Assembly: GCF_025460805.1 (NCBI RefSeq)
Contig: NZ_JAMXFJ010000023.1
Location: 1 to 58,031, forward strand
Origin: Microvirga sesbaniae
GTDB taxonomy: Bacteria > Pseudomonadota > Alphaproteobacteria > Rhizobiales > Beijerinckiaceae
DNA: 58,031 nucleotides
Reading direction: 5' to 3'
The notes under the pieces were generated by a model that did not search any database, was not told where the DNA came from, and was given only the letters and a program-made list of their open reading frames with translations. The translations under genes and the position numbers were made by a program. Position 1 is the first letter of the stretch. Each line of letters begins with the position of its first letter. Shown here in pieces: positions 25,150-33,849 of the stretch.

Positions 25150-26904
25150 TCAGTTGCCGATGGCAACGCCTTCGCGGCGGCTGTCGGCGCCGCCCACCAG
25201 CCCGGCCGGCGTCACGACGATAGCATGGATGCCGGAGTTCTGGTCGATCAGCTTGACCTCGTGGCCCTTCGCCTCCAGGGCGGCCTTCCATCCTTCGGCC
25301 TCCGTGCCGGCCTCCAGCTCGGTCGGGCCGTTGCGGCTCCCCACATTGGGAAGATCGGCTGCGACCTGCGGATCGAGCTTCCAGTCCAGGATGCCCACGA
25401 GGGTCTTGGCCACGTAGTTGATGATCAGGCTGCCGCCCGGGGACCCGACGACCGCGTAGAGCTTGCCGCTGCCGTCGAGCACGATGGTCGGCGCCATGGA
25501 GGAGCGGGGGCGCTTGCCGGCCTCGACGCGGTTGGCGACAGGCTTGTCGTCCTCCATCGTGGCGAAGGAGAAATCGGTCAGCTCGTTGTTGAGCAGGAAT
25601 CCGCTTTTCGTCATCAGCCTCGAGCCGAAGCCGTCCTCGATCGTGGTCGTCATCGACACCGCGTTGCCGTTGCGATCCACGATCGACATGTGGCTCGTGC
25701 CGAATTCGATGCCGTCGGATGGGCCCCAGAGGAAGGTTTTCTGGAAGGGCGGATCGCCGGGCTTCGCCTTGCCCATGGACTTGTTCGGGTCGACCAGAGC
25801 GGCCCGGCTCTTGAGGTAGCCGGGATCGGTCAGGCCCCTGACCGGCACAGTCACGAAAGCGGGGTCGGCCACGAAGAGCGCCCGGTCCGCGTAGGCGAGG
25901 CGGCCCGCTTCGGCGATCCAGTGGACCGCATCCGGCCCGGGCTTCAGGGCCGCCATGTTCTGCGTCTCCAGGATGCCCATGATCTGCTGCACCGCGACCT
26001 GCCCCGAACTCGGCGGGCCCATGCCGCAGATCCGGTAGGTCCTGTAGGTCCCGCACAGCGCTTCACGCTCCTGCACCCTGTAGCCCTTCACATCGTCCAG
26101 GGTCATGTCGCCGGGATTCGTGGCGTGGCCGGTTACCGTCGTGACGATGTCCTGCGCGATCTCGCCCGTGTAGAAGGCATCTGCTCCCTTGTCCGCGATG
26201 GTGCGGAGAGTCTTGGCGAAGGCCGGGTTCTTGAGAACCGTCCCGACCGCCTTCGGGGTGCCGTCCGCCTCGTAGAAATAGGCGCGGGCCACCGGATCGT
26301 TCTGGAGATACTTTTCCTGCCCCAGGAGGCCGTTGAGCCGCGGCGAGATCGCAAAGCCCTCCTCGGCCAAGCGGGCCGCGGGTTCGATCACCTGCGGCCA
26401 GGACAGCTTGCCCCAGTTCCTGTGTGCCGTTTCCAGGAGACGCAAGGTGCCCGGAACGCCGACGGAGCGGCCTCCGACGACGGCATCGTAGAATTTCATC
26501 GGCTTGCCGTCGGGCCCGAGAAACCGCTCAGGCTTCGCGGCGGCCGGGGCCGTCTCGCGGCCGTCGAGGGTGGTCATGGTCTTTCCGTCCCAGAAGACCA
26601 TGAAAGCACCGCCGCCGATGCCGGAGCTCTGCGGTTCGACGAGGTTGAGGACCAGCTGGACGGCAATCGCGGCATCGACCGCACTGCCGCCGGCGGCGAG
26701 AATCTCCCGGCCCGCTTGCGCGGCCAGGGGATTGGCGGCGGCAACCATGTCCTTCGTCGTCGTGCCGGCGGATTTGAGCGTTCGCCCCGTGGGAGCTTCC
26801 GGAGCAGGAGCGAGGGCTTGGGCCAAAACCGGCGCAGATAATGGAAGGCTGGCAAGGAGACCGATCCCGAAGAAACCGCGCCGAAGAGCATTCCGATTGG
26901 TCAT
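25150..26904 (-). CDS. ggt: Gamma-glutamyltransferase (Ggt)
   Basis: Periplasmic Ntn-hydrolase that cleaves gamma-glutamyl bonds of glutathione. 584 residues from ATG 26904 (GAGGGAG 10 bases upstream). The Arg-containing signal sequence (about 1-30) ends near PVLAQA. The autoprocessing and nucleophile threonine is in EFGTSHMSIVDRNG (about Thr403), dividing the large subunit from the small one. Further signatures are AVQLVLNLVEPQSSGIGGGAF, MGPPSSGQVAVQQ, and GSPGGSLIINYV in the small subunit. It overlaps no neighbour and lies 63 bases from rfbD. Confidence 0.95.
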   Translation of the reverse strand: MTNRNALRRGFFGIGLLASLPLSAPVLAQALAPAPEAPTGRTLKSAGTTTKDMVAAANPLAAQAGREILAAGGSAVDAAIAVQLVLNLVEPQSSGIGGGAFMVFWDGKTMTTLDGRETAPAAAKPERFLGPDGKPMKFYDAVVGGRSVGVPGTLRLLETAHRNWGKLSWPQVIEPAARLAEEGFAISPRLNGLLGQEKYLQNDPVARAYFYEADGTPKAVGTVLKNPAFAKTLRTIADKGADAFYTGEIAQDIVTTVTGHATNPGDMTLDDVKGYRVQEREALCGTYRTYRICGMGPPSSGQVAVQQIMGILETQNMAALKPGPDAVHWIAEAGRLAYADRALFVADPAFVTVPVRGLTDPGYLKSRAALVDPNKSMGKAKPGDPPFQKTFLWGPSDGIEFGTSHMSIVDRNGNAVSMTTTIEDGFGSRLMTKSGFLLNNELTDFSFATMEDDKPVANRVEAGKRPRSSMAPTIVLDGSGKLYAVVGSPGGSLIINYVAKTLVGILDWKLDPQVAADLPNVGSRNGPTELEAGTEAEGWKAALEAKGHEVKLIDQNSGIHAIVVTPAGLVGGADSRREGVAIGN

Positions 26905-27096
26905 GCGTGATAAGCTCCCTCTTCCCTGGCTGAATCCAGCGGCCGGAAAGGAGCCTAACAAACGATCGTCCCTTTGCGCCACTTCGTTCGATCCGGGCGG
27001 GAGAACAAATTCTGCATTTGTTGCGCTGCAATATCACACTCCTGTCACTCTTTTCCGGCAGGGTGCGATTCGCAAGGTCGACAGAGGAGCAGTGAC

Positions 27097-27327
27097 ATGG
27101 ACTCATATAATCTGTTCCAAAGTACGCAGCCGGACGGTCTGGTCTGTGCCGTTCCGGAAGAACGCTCGGTTCCCTCCTTCGTCGTGGGGCCGCATTGGCA
27201 GTTCGGCGGGCGGATCGAGAGCCAGGAGGCCCCCCTCGGCTTCGACCGGAAGGCCGCCATGGAAGGCGTGCGCTTCAACGGCTTCTATCTCTTCGCCAGC
27301 TTCCAGAAGGATCGCCCAGGCCGGTGA
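27097..27327 (+). CDS. Small hypothetical protein (76 residues)
   Basis: Starts MDSYNLFQSTQPDGLVCAVP and ends FNGFYLFASFQKDRPGR. GAGGAG seven bases before ATG 27097 supports translation. It has no signal peptide or membrane segment and no recognised domain. The composition is that of a compact soluble protein. It lies alone between divergent ggt and the MFS gene, 192 bases from the former. Confidence 0.65.
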   Translation: MDSYNLFQSTQPDGLVCAVPEERSVPSFVVGPHWQFGGRIESQEAPLGFDRKAAMEGVRFNGFYLFASFQKDRPGR

Positions 27328-27486
27328 GGCTTGAAGGCACATGCGTGGATGCCCGGCAGCGCGGCCGGGCATGTCGGGCCGACTAAAGTCAATCGTCAAG
27401 GTTCGGATCAACTCTTGATCTTGCGCGGCACCTGCATTCTATCTTGCTGATCTTTGCCGCTGCCGCCTTGCATCACCGATTCGATT

Positions 27487-28815
27487 GTGAACTCATCCCT
27501 CGCTCTTATCTGGACCATCACGGCTGCAACCACCCTTCTGCAAGCCGGCAATGGCCTGCTCCAGGCGCTCATGCCCCTGCGCATGCAGGCCGAGGGGATC
27601 TCCGTCGCGTCCATCGGGGTCGTGGCCGCGGCCTATGGGCTCGGCTTCTCGACGGGCTGCTTGCTGGCCCCGAGCTTCATCCGGCACGTAGGCTATATCC
27701 GGGCTTTCGCCAGCCTCGCGGCCATGGTGTCGGTCCTGATCCTCCTCATGACCCAGGCCCATTCGACCTTGGCCTGGATCCTCCTGCGCGGGATGACCGG
27801 GGTGACGTTGGCCTGCATCTTCACCGTGACCGACGGGTGGATCAGCGCCCGGGCGATCTCCAGCCATCGTGGGCGCATCCTGTCGATCTACATGATCTGC
27901 ACCAAGGTCGCCCTGATGGTATCGCCCCTCGGGATCGGTTTCGGCAATATCCGCACCGATGGCTTGTTCATGGCGGTGAGCGCGCTGATCACGCTCTCGC
28001 TCCTTCCCATTGCCGCAACGACCACGAAGGAGCCGGCTGCGCCTCAAGGCGTCCGGATCGAAGTCAGGAAGCTGTTCGCGACAGCGCCGTCCGCGGTGGT
28101 CGGCGCCTTCGTGGTCGGTCTGGTCAATGGCCCGGTCATCGCCATCACGCCCGTCTTCGGCATCACCATCGGATTGAGCCAGGATCAGGCGGCAGCCCTT
28201 CTGTTCGCCCTGCAGGCCGGCAGCCTCGCGATGCAGTGGCCGCTCGGGTGGCTCTCCGACCGGGCGGACCGCCGTTACGTGATCGCCGGGCTCGCCGCGG
28301 GAACGAGCCTCGTTTCTCTCCTGATCCTGTGGGCAAGCGCACAGGGGGCGAACGTCTTGATCCTGTGGTCTTTCGCCGCCTGGGGCGGCCTTGCCCTGTG
28401 CATCTATTCCGTCTGCGTCGCCCATGCCTGCGATATCGTTGATCCAGGACAGATCGTCTCCACCGTCGGCACCCTGCTGTTCTCCTGGGCCACGGGCGTC
28501 ACGGTCGGTCCCCTGTTCGGCGCCATGGCCATGGAGACGATGGGACCGAAGGGCTTGTTCATCTACGCGGCCTTCGCCTCGTCGGGCCTCGTGGTTTTCA
28601 CCGTGATGCGGATTCTCCAGGTGCAGCGCTCGCCCGCCAAAGGCGGCTTTGCGGATATCGCGCCGACGAGTTCAGCCACGGCCAGCCTGACGCCCCGTGC
28701 CGACATCGACGCCATCGGGGATCAGAGCCCCGTGGCGAACGGTTCCGGCGAGGGGGCAGCGCCCGATCAGAAGGGCGAGCCGTCCGCCATGGCCCGGGCC
28801 GATACGGCCTCGTAG
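27487..28815 (+). CDS. Major facilitator superfamily transporter
   Basis: About 442 residues with twelve hydrophobic segments. GLGFSTGCLLAPSFIRHVGYIRAFA gives the loop 2-3 region, and PLGWLSDRADRRYVIAGL is the equivalent in the second half, a standard MFS loop signature. A polar tail of about 60 residues follows the last helix. The start is uncertain: GTG 27487 gives a typical short N-terminus, a TTG at 27454 is possible, and neither has a clear ribosome-binding site. Its 3' end overlaps the convergent lytic transglycosylase gene by 49 bases. The N-terminal pattern resembles YcaD-type sugar/metabolite carriers; substrate unknown. Confidence 0.88.
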   Translation: MNSSLALIWTITAATTLLQAGNGLLQALMPLRMQAEGISVASIGVVAAAYGLGFSTGCLLAPSFIRHVGYIRAFASLAAMVSVLILLMTQAHSTLAWILLRGMTGVTLACIFTVTDGWISARAISSHRGRILSIYMICTKVALMVSPLGIGFGNIRTDGLFMAVSALITLSLLPIAATTTKEPAAPQGVRIEVRKLFATAPSAVVGAFVVGLVNGPVIAITPVFGITIGLSQDQAAALLFALQAGSLAMQWPLGWLSDRADRRYVIAGLAAGTSLVSLLILWASAQGANVLILWSFAAWGGLALCIYSVCVAHACDIVDPGQIVSTVGTLLFSWATGVTVGPLFGAMAMETMGPKGLFIYAAFASSGLVVFTVMRILQVQRSPAKGGFADIAPTSSATASLTPRADIDAIGDQSPVANGSGEGAAPDQKGEPSAMARADTAS

Positions 28816-29930
28816 CGGTTGAGGCGCTTGTCGATCATGTCGTCGATCTTGTCGTAGACCTCGGCGACGCTCAGCTGGCGGGTCTTCTTTCCATCCTTGG
28901 TGAAGAACAGAGACTTGTTCGACTTGGCCGCGGCCGGGAAGGCATCGGGAGCGCTCTTCTTGGGCGTGTCGTCCACCAGGGCGATGAACCGGCTCGCGCT
29001 GTCGACGCCGAAGAAATGGGAGAGATAGAACTCCGAGCGGCTGAGCTTGCGCCCGAGCTTCGTCTCGATCTTTCCCTTGTCGCGCTTCATCATCTCGGCC
29101 GCCATCAGAGCCGAGATGTAGGGATTGCGGCGCAGGCCGAGGATATGCTCCCGCATCGTCGGGTCGGTCACGTCAATCTTCGCCCCCGAGCCGACGATCG
29201 CCTCCGCTTCGGCGATCAGGCCGTGCAGGGGACCGAACGATTTGACGGCTTCCAGCCATGTGCTGGAAATGAACTGAAACAGGCCGAGCGCGGACGAGGT
29301 CGAGGCCTTGTTGCCCGGCAGGAAGCTCGATTCCTTGTCCGCCAGGGCCATCATGTACACGGGATCCGCACCCGTCGCCTTGGAGGCGCGCAGGATCGTG
29401 TCGACGATCCAGACGGGCACGCGCATGTCTTCGAACTCCATGAACTCCGTGAGTTCCCGGGAGACGGCTTCCTCCGTCGCGCTGCTGCCGGAGGCCGGCG
29501 TATCGGTGAGGGGAATGGACAGGATGATCTGCTTCTGCAGTTCGGCCGGAGTCGCGGCCACGGCCGCGACGGGAGCGATGGTCTTGAGAGGATCGGATGA
29601 GGCAGCATCCCCGGACGGCATGGTGAACGGCGCCGTCGCCTGGGCGGGCGGCACCCGGATGGCGTTCTCGCCGGCGTCGAGGGCCGGCGGCAGCGCCGTC
29701 CATGCCTCGGCCGCAGACGCGTCCCGGGTGTGGACGGCGGTGCCGATCACAATCGTCAGGCATGCGCCGATCCCGAAGCATTTCGTGAGGTCGAGCAGTG
29801 TTCTTCCGCCCTGCAGGCGCGTGAGTCGGTGAACTGCGACACGGAGCGCGGATCCGCTCCTGAATTCATTGTCGAGGCAAATGGCCGTCTGCTGGCACGC
29901 GTCCTGAGACGCTGTCAGAGGGATTTGCAT
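28767..29930 (-). CDS. Lytic transglycosylase, SLT domain
   Basis: 387 residues. An N-terminal membrane segment or signal anchor lies at about 47-66 (LTKCFGIGACLTIVIGTAV), followed by an Ala/Pro-rich spacer. The lysozyme-like domain has the catalytic glutamate in ALADKESSFLPGNKAS (about Glu200), then SSALGLFQFISSTW and the later FYLSHFFGVDSASRFI. It would cleave peptidoglycan glycan strands in the periplasm. The C-terminus (SVAEVYDKIDDMIDKRLNRYE) is a helical tail. It overlaps the MFS gene end to end, so both stop codons lie inside the other's coding region. Confidence 0.9.
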   Translation of the reverse strand: MQIPLTASQDACQQTAICLDNEFRSGSALRVAVHRLTRLQGGRTLLDLTKCFGIGACLTIVIGTAVHTRDASAAEAWTALPPALDAGENAIRVPPAQATAPFTMPSGDAASSDPLKTIAPVAAVAATPAELQKQIILSIPLTDTPASGSSATEEAVSRELTEFMEFEDMRVPVWIVDTILRASKATGADPVYMMALADKESSFLPGNKASTSSALGLFQFISSTWLEAVKSFGPLHGLIAEAEAIVGSGAKIDVTDPTMREHILGLRRNPYISALMAAEMMKRDKGKIETKLGRKLSRSEFYLSHFFGVDSASRFIALVDDTPKKSAPDAFPAAAKSNKSLFFTKDGKKTRQLSVAEVYDKIDDMIDKRLNRYEAVSARAMADGSPF

Positions 29931-30372
29931 ATGGATACGCCCCCAAGAATGTGCCGCTTCTCCGCCGGGGCGGGTTCACGGTCGTTCTTCGTTCAACAGA
30001 GGCAAGTATGTGGCCGGCCGATATGTCCAGAATAGGTCAGCTTGGCGTTAAGATTTGGAATTGTTCCCTGGTGCGACCATTTGTTCAGGCTCATCCGTGA
30101 ATGGTGATCTTCAAAGAAGCCTTATTTCTCAACAGAATTCTTACCATTAGAACCTTATCACTGACGGCGAGATGACGCAGGGTGAACAATACGATTTGAT
30201 AATCCGGAAATAGCCAAACTTTATTGGTTCCCCGGCACGCAATACTGGGTTTGACAGCGCCTGGATGGCAGACCTTTTCAGGATTTTATGCGGTGGGAGC
30301 GGTCGTTGGGGAGATCCAGCGTCCGCGTGGCAGGAGGGCCGCCAGGGAGGTGTGCGCTTCCTTGGGCGGATG
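29931..30372. other. AT-richer intergenic stretch, nothing recognised
   Basis: From about 30040 to 30260 the sequence is clearly less GC-rich than its surroundings, with no open frame bearing a ribosome-binding site. It may carry the lytic transglycosylase promoter at its left edge and may be a remnant of transferred DNA. I see no RNA gene in it. Confidence 0.5.
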
Positions 30373-30762
30373 ATCGGATCCGATGCTCAAGCCTTTGAGC
30401 GGCGCACCGCTCGGGACTCTGTCCTGATCGCTCGGCCGATCCACCACCCCGTCATCACCGGGCTTGTCCCGGTGATCTCGATGACGAAGAGCGCCGCGCT
30501 TCGAACAATCGGGATGGCCGGCACAGGGCCGGCCATGACGTGAGAGGGTGTCCGCACCACCACACATAACCCTCCACGTCATCACCGGGCTCGTCCCGGT
30601 GATCCCGATGCGAGAGGCGCCGCGCTTCGAACAATCGGGATGGCCGGCACAAGGCCGGCCATGACGTGGGGAGGGTACCATCACAAGGATGCTCCACTCT
30701 TGGCCGGCGCACCGCTCGACGCGAAAAACCGGGTCCACTTTTTCGCACGGTGCGCTAAAGAG
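30373..30762. repeat. REP-like units plus GCATCGG-family fragments
   Basis: Bipartite REP-like units at 30451-30541 and 30577-30668, in direct orientation and nearly identical. Before them comes GGATCCGATGCTCAAGCC with the GATCGCTCGGCC tail. After them (about 30692-30762) comes the element GCGAAAAACCGGGTCCAC...TTTTTCGCACGG, also present at 54.55 kb. They fill the gap before the BtuF-like gene, and no cobalamin riboswitch core is visible. Confidence 0.8.
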
Positions 30763-30789
30763 CCCGCAGCGTGCAGACCCGGTGCAAAG

Positions 30790-31647
30790 ATGATGCTCCT
30801 CCGACATACCCGCCGGCACAGCTGGGGGCTTCTGCTGTCATGCCTGACGGCATTCGTCCCCGGCGGCATGCAGGCTCAGGCGAGGCCGGAAAGGGTCGCG
30901 TCCCTCAACCTCTGTACGGATCAACTCCTTCTCGCCCTGGCGGATCGCAGCCAGATTGCCTCGTTGAGCCGGCTTGCGCGGGATCCGTCCATTGCGTTCC
31001 TGGCCGATCAGGCCGCCGCGGTTCCCGTGAATGACGGCAGTGCTGAAGCCATTGTGTTCGAGGGACCAGACCTCGTGCTGACGGGCACCTACGGTCAGCG
31101 GGAGCAGATCGCGCTCCTGACGCGGGAGGGGTTCGACGTGCTGTCGCTCGGACCCTGGGAGGATCTGGCGGACGGGCGCAACCAGATCCGCACCCTGGCC
31201 CGCCGGCTGGGTCATCCGGAGCGCGCGGAGGCTCTGATTGCTCAAATCGATGCCGCGCTGGACAGGGCGCGCGGAATCGTCCCTCGGGGACGGAGCATCC
31301 TGTCCCTGGAACGGGGCGGCTGGGTCACGGCACCCCGCTCGCCCCTTGGTGAGGTTCTCGTCCACATGGGCTTCAAGCTGCACCAGGAGGATCTGGGACT
31401 GGCCCAGGGCGGAATGGCGCGTCTCGAGGCGATCGTCACGACACCTCCGGACTTCATGCTTGTCGATGCGGCTTCGAGCCGGGCGGTCGACAACGGGACG
31501 GCGCTGCTCCTTCACCCGGCCCTCGCCGAGGCCGTGCCTTCGACCCGGCGACTGGCCTTGCCCGGCAAGCTCACGATCTGCGGCGGGCCTGCGACGCCCG
31601 TTGCCATCGATCAGCTGACAGTCGAGGTTCTGGCCAAGGTTCGCTGA
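30790..31647 (+). CDS. BtuF-like periplasmic substrate-binding protein (probable corrinoid/siderophore)
   Basis: 285 residues with a signal peptide (about 1-29, HSWGLLLSCLTAFVPGGMQAQ). A class III periplasmic-binding fold follows: RVASLNLCTDQLLLALADRSQIASL opens the first lobe, PDLVLTGTYGQREQ and DVLSLGPWEDL come next. The closing region is MARLEAIVTTPPDFMLVD. This matches the helical-backbone family that binds cobalamin, cobinamide or ferric siderophores. The convergent neighbour cobU (corrinoid salvage) favours a corrinoid. No permease or ATPase gene is next to it, so it is an orphan here. ATG 30790 is used because upstream codons lie in repeats. Confidence 0.82.
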   Translation: MMLLRHTRRHSWGLLLSCLTAFVPGGMQAQARPERVASLNLCTDQLLLALADRSQIASLSRLARDPSIAFLADQAAAVPVNDGSAEAIVFEGPDLVLTGTYGQREQIALLTREGFDVLSLGPWEDLADGRNQIRTLARRLGHPERAEALIAQIDAALDRARGIVPRGRSILSLERGGWVTAPRSPLGEVLVHMGFKLHQEDLGLAQGGMARLEAIVTTPPDFMLVDAASSRAVDNGTALLLHPALAEAVPSTRRLALPGKLTICGGPATPVAIDQLTVEVLAKVR

Positions 31648-31655
31648 CCGGGGCC

Positions 31656-32201
31656 CTATTCCAGGTGCAGCCGCAGGGGAGGGGACGGCTTGACGAGGAT
31701 CGGGCAGCCTGCCGCGACGAGGACCACGGCATCGCAGGCCTCCGCGACCCTTTGATTGAGGCGTCCCTGCTCGTCCCGAAACGCGCGCCCCAGCGGCGTC
31801 GGCGGGACGATGCCCTGGCCGACCTCGTTCGTGACCAGGATGAGAGGTCCCCGAGCATCCTGGACGGCCTGGACCAGCCGACCGGCCTCTCGGCCGGGAT
31901 CGCGCCCCTCCAGCATCAGGTTCGAGAGCCATAGCGTCAGGCAATCGACCAAGACGGCGTGCCGGGGGGCGACCTGCGCCTGAACGGCCTCGACGAGATC
32001 CAGGGGGGCGTCGACCGTCTGCCAGGACCCGTCGCGTTCGGCGCGATGCCGATCGATGCGCTCGCGCATCTCGTCGTCGAAAGCCTGAGCCGTGGCGATA
32101 TAGGTCCGCTCGGGCGATGTGCTCTCGGCCAGCCGCAGCGCGGTGCGGCTTTTCCCGGAGCGTGCTCCGCCCAAGACCAGGACGCGTCGGTGGATGGTCA
32201 T
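31656..32201 (-). CDS. cobU: Adenosylcobinamide kinase / adenosylcobinamide-phosphate guanylyltransferase
   Basis: Bifunctional cytoplasmic enzyme (CobU/CobP) that phosphorylates adenosylcobinamide and then attaches GMP, in nucleotide-loop assembly of vitamin B12. 181 residues, normal length. P-loop GGARSGKSRTALRLAE at the N-terminus, then YIATAQAFDDEMRERIDRHR with the guanylylated His region, LVDCLTLWLSNLML, LILVTNEVGQGIVPPTPLGR and GRLNQRVAEACD. It is the only cobalamin biosynthesis gene in the window. Six bases separate it from the HWE kinase gene upstream, so the two may be co-transcribed. Confidence 0.95.
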   Translation of the reverse strand: MTIHRRVLVLGGARSGKSRTALRLAESTSPERTYIATAQAFDDEMRERIDRHRAERDGSWQTVDAPLDLVEAVQAQVAPRHAVLVDCLTLWLSNLMLEGRDPGREAGRLVQAVQDARGPLILVTNEVGQGIVPPTPLGRAFRDEQGRLNQRVAEACDAVVLVAAGCPILVKPSPPLRLHLE

Positions 32202-32207
32202 GACCGC

Positions 32208-33599
32208 TCAGGCGCTCAACCGGCTGACCGGCAGGATCATGTGGACGCGCAAGCCTTCGGGCCGCCATTCCCGGTCGAGAGTGCCGCCCAGTTGTCCGGT
32301 GATGCTTCTCTGGGACAGTTGCGTGCCGAAACCCTCGAAGGTCGGCGGGCTTTCGATGGTCGGGCCACCACTCTCGGTCCACCGGAGGTCGACGTCGTCC
32401 CCCTGAAGGGTCCAGTGGATGGCGAGGCCCCCCTCTGCGCATGAAAGACAGCCGTATTTGGCGGCATTGGTCGCCAGCTCATGCAGGACGAGGGCGAGGC
32501 TCGTCGTCGTATTGGATCCCACGAGCACGCGCGGTCCCTCGATGGCGATCCTGTTCTGGCCGGACTGCCGGTAGGGTTCGAGGACCGCCTCGATCAGCCG
32601 GCCAAGTTCCACATCCGGACCTTGCCCCGTCTCTCCTCCCGCGACGGGCTGCACCAGTTCATGCGCCCGCGAGAGCGCGCTCAGGCGCCCGCGCAGGGCA
32701 TTGGCCATGTCCTTGGGATCCTTGGCCGTGCGGGCGGTCATCGACACCATGCCGTTCGCAATGGCGAACAGGTTCTTCACGCGATGGTTGAGCTCGCGCG
32801 TCAGGAGCTTCTGGGCCTCTTCCAGGCCATGTCGTTCGGTGACGTCGCTGACGACGCCATACAGGCTCACGGCGCGACGGGTCCCGCCCTCGACGGTGTA
32901 GAGCGCCTGTCCGTGCGACCGGAACCATCGGAGTTTCCCATCAGGCAGGATCGCACGGTACTGGCTGTCATACTTGCCGTCGGATCCCGCAGACGCGGCC
33001 GCGGCAATCCTGGCCTTGACCCCCTCCACGTCCTCGGGATGGATCATGGCCCAGGCGTCTTCGAGGGTGAGGCTGTACAAACCGTTATGAGGAAGATGAT
33101 AGAGGGCGCATGACCCCTCGTCCCAGGTGATCAGGCTCTTGTCCAGGTCGATCTGCCAGGTTCCGAGATCGGCGGCTTCGAGGGCGATCCTGTACTGGTT
33201 TTCGAGCAGGCGCACGGCCTCCTCGGCGGTCTTCTGCGCATTGATGTTCGTGCTCGTGCCGAACCATCGCGTGATCTTTCCCGACAGGTCCTGGATCGGG
33301 ATGGCCCGGCTGAGAAACCATTCGTAGCCCCCCGCGGCGGTGCGGACCCGGTACTCCCATTCATAGGCCTGTCCGGTATCGATGGATCGTTGCCAATGTT
33401 CCCGAACCTGAGGAAGATCGTCGGGATGGATGGCGACCTCCCAACCGGATCCAAGGAAATGCTCGCCTGGAAGTCCCGTGAATTCGCGCCACCGGCGATT
33501 CACGTAATCGACAGATCCATCGGGACGGGATGACCAGACGAGTTGAGGCAGAGACTCCGCCAGAACAGCAAATTGCGTTTCTGTTTCCTTGAAATCCAC
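32208..33599 (-). CDS. PAS-domain sensor histidine kinase, HWE family
   Basis: 463 residues without membrane segments. There are two PAS domains, about 8-125 (ESLPQLVWSSRPDGSVDYVN) and 135-255 (ALEAADLGTWQIDLDK), the second followed by a PAC-like stretch. The phosphoacceptor box is ELNHRVKNLFAIANG (His about 274). HELATNAAKYG and LRWTESGGP supply the His and Trp-x-Glu that define HWE kinases, common in Hyphomicrobiales. The C-terminus is a compact ATPase domain. The start is GTG 33599 with GGAG six bases before. No response regulator is adjacent, so the partner is unknown. Confidence 0.93.
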   Translation of the reverse strand: MDFKETETQFAVLAESLPQLVWSSRPDGSVDYVNRRWREFTGLPGEHFLGSGWEVAIHPDDLPQVREHWQRSIDTGQAYEWEYRVRTAAGGYEWFLSRAIPIQDLSGKITRWFGTSTNINAQKTAEEAVRLLENQYRIALEAADLGTWQIDLDKSLITWDEGSCALYHLPHNGLYSLTLEDAWAMIHPEDVEGVKARIAAAASAGSDGKYDSQYRAILPDGKLRWFRSHGQALYTVEGGTRRAVSLYGVVSDVTERHGLEEAQKLLTRELNHRVKNLFAIANGMVSMTARTAKDPKDMANALRGRLSALSRAHELVQPVAGGETGQGPDVELGRLIEAVLEPYRQSGQNRIAIEGPRVLVGSNTTTSLALVLHELATNAAKYGCLSCAEGGLAIHWTLQGDDVDLRWTESGGPTIESPPTFEGFGTQLSQRSITGQLGGTLDREWRPEGLRVHMILPVSRLSA

Positions 33600-33849
33600 T
33601 CAAAACTCCCGGGCCATCCCTGCGGCCAAGTCTCCGATGCCAAAGGAAGCATTGTTGTAGGCCTTTTTCGAGGCTGACAACCCACATCGGACGCCCGCGG
33701 CGTTTTCTCCGGCGAAAGAGTAGCGCCAGCCTTGCGAAACCATTAAAAGGCGCTGGCGACTGGCGCTTGCCCCTCCCGGCGCATAGATGCAGGACAGCCC
33801 TCGTACCCCGATGCGACCTTTCTCACGCTGAGGCTGATTGACCGATTTC

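Noticed and set aside
23461..26841. Rightward frame of 1126 codons
   Set aside because: Runs antisense through metZ, rfbD and ggt, three recognisable genes. It is a GC-driven open frame with no motifs.
30668..30789. Cobalamin riboswitch before the BtuF-like gene
   Set aside because: The stretch consists of dispersed repeats; the conserved B12-box sequence is not visible.
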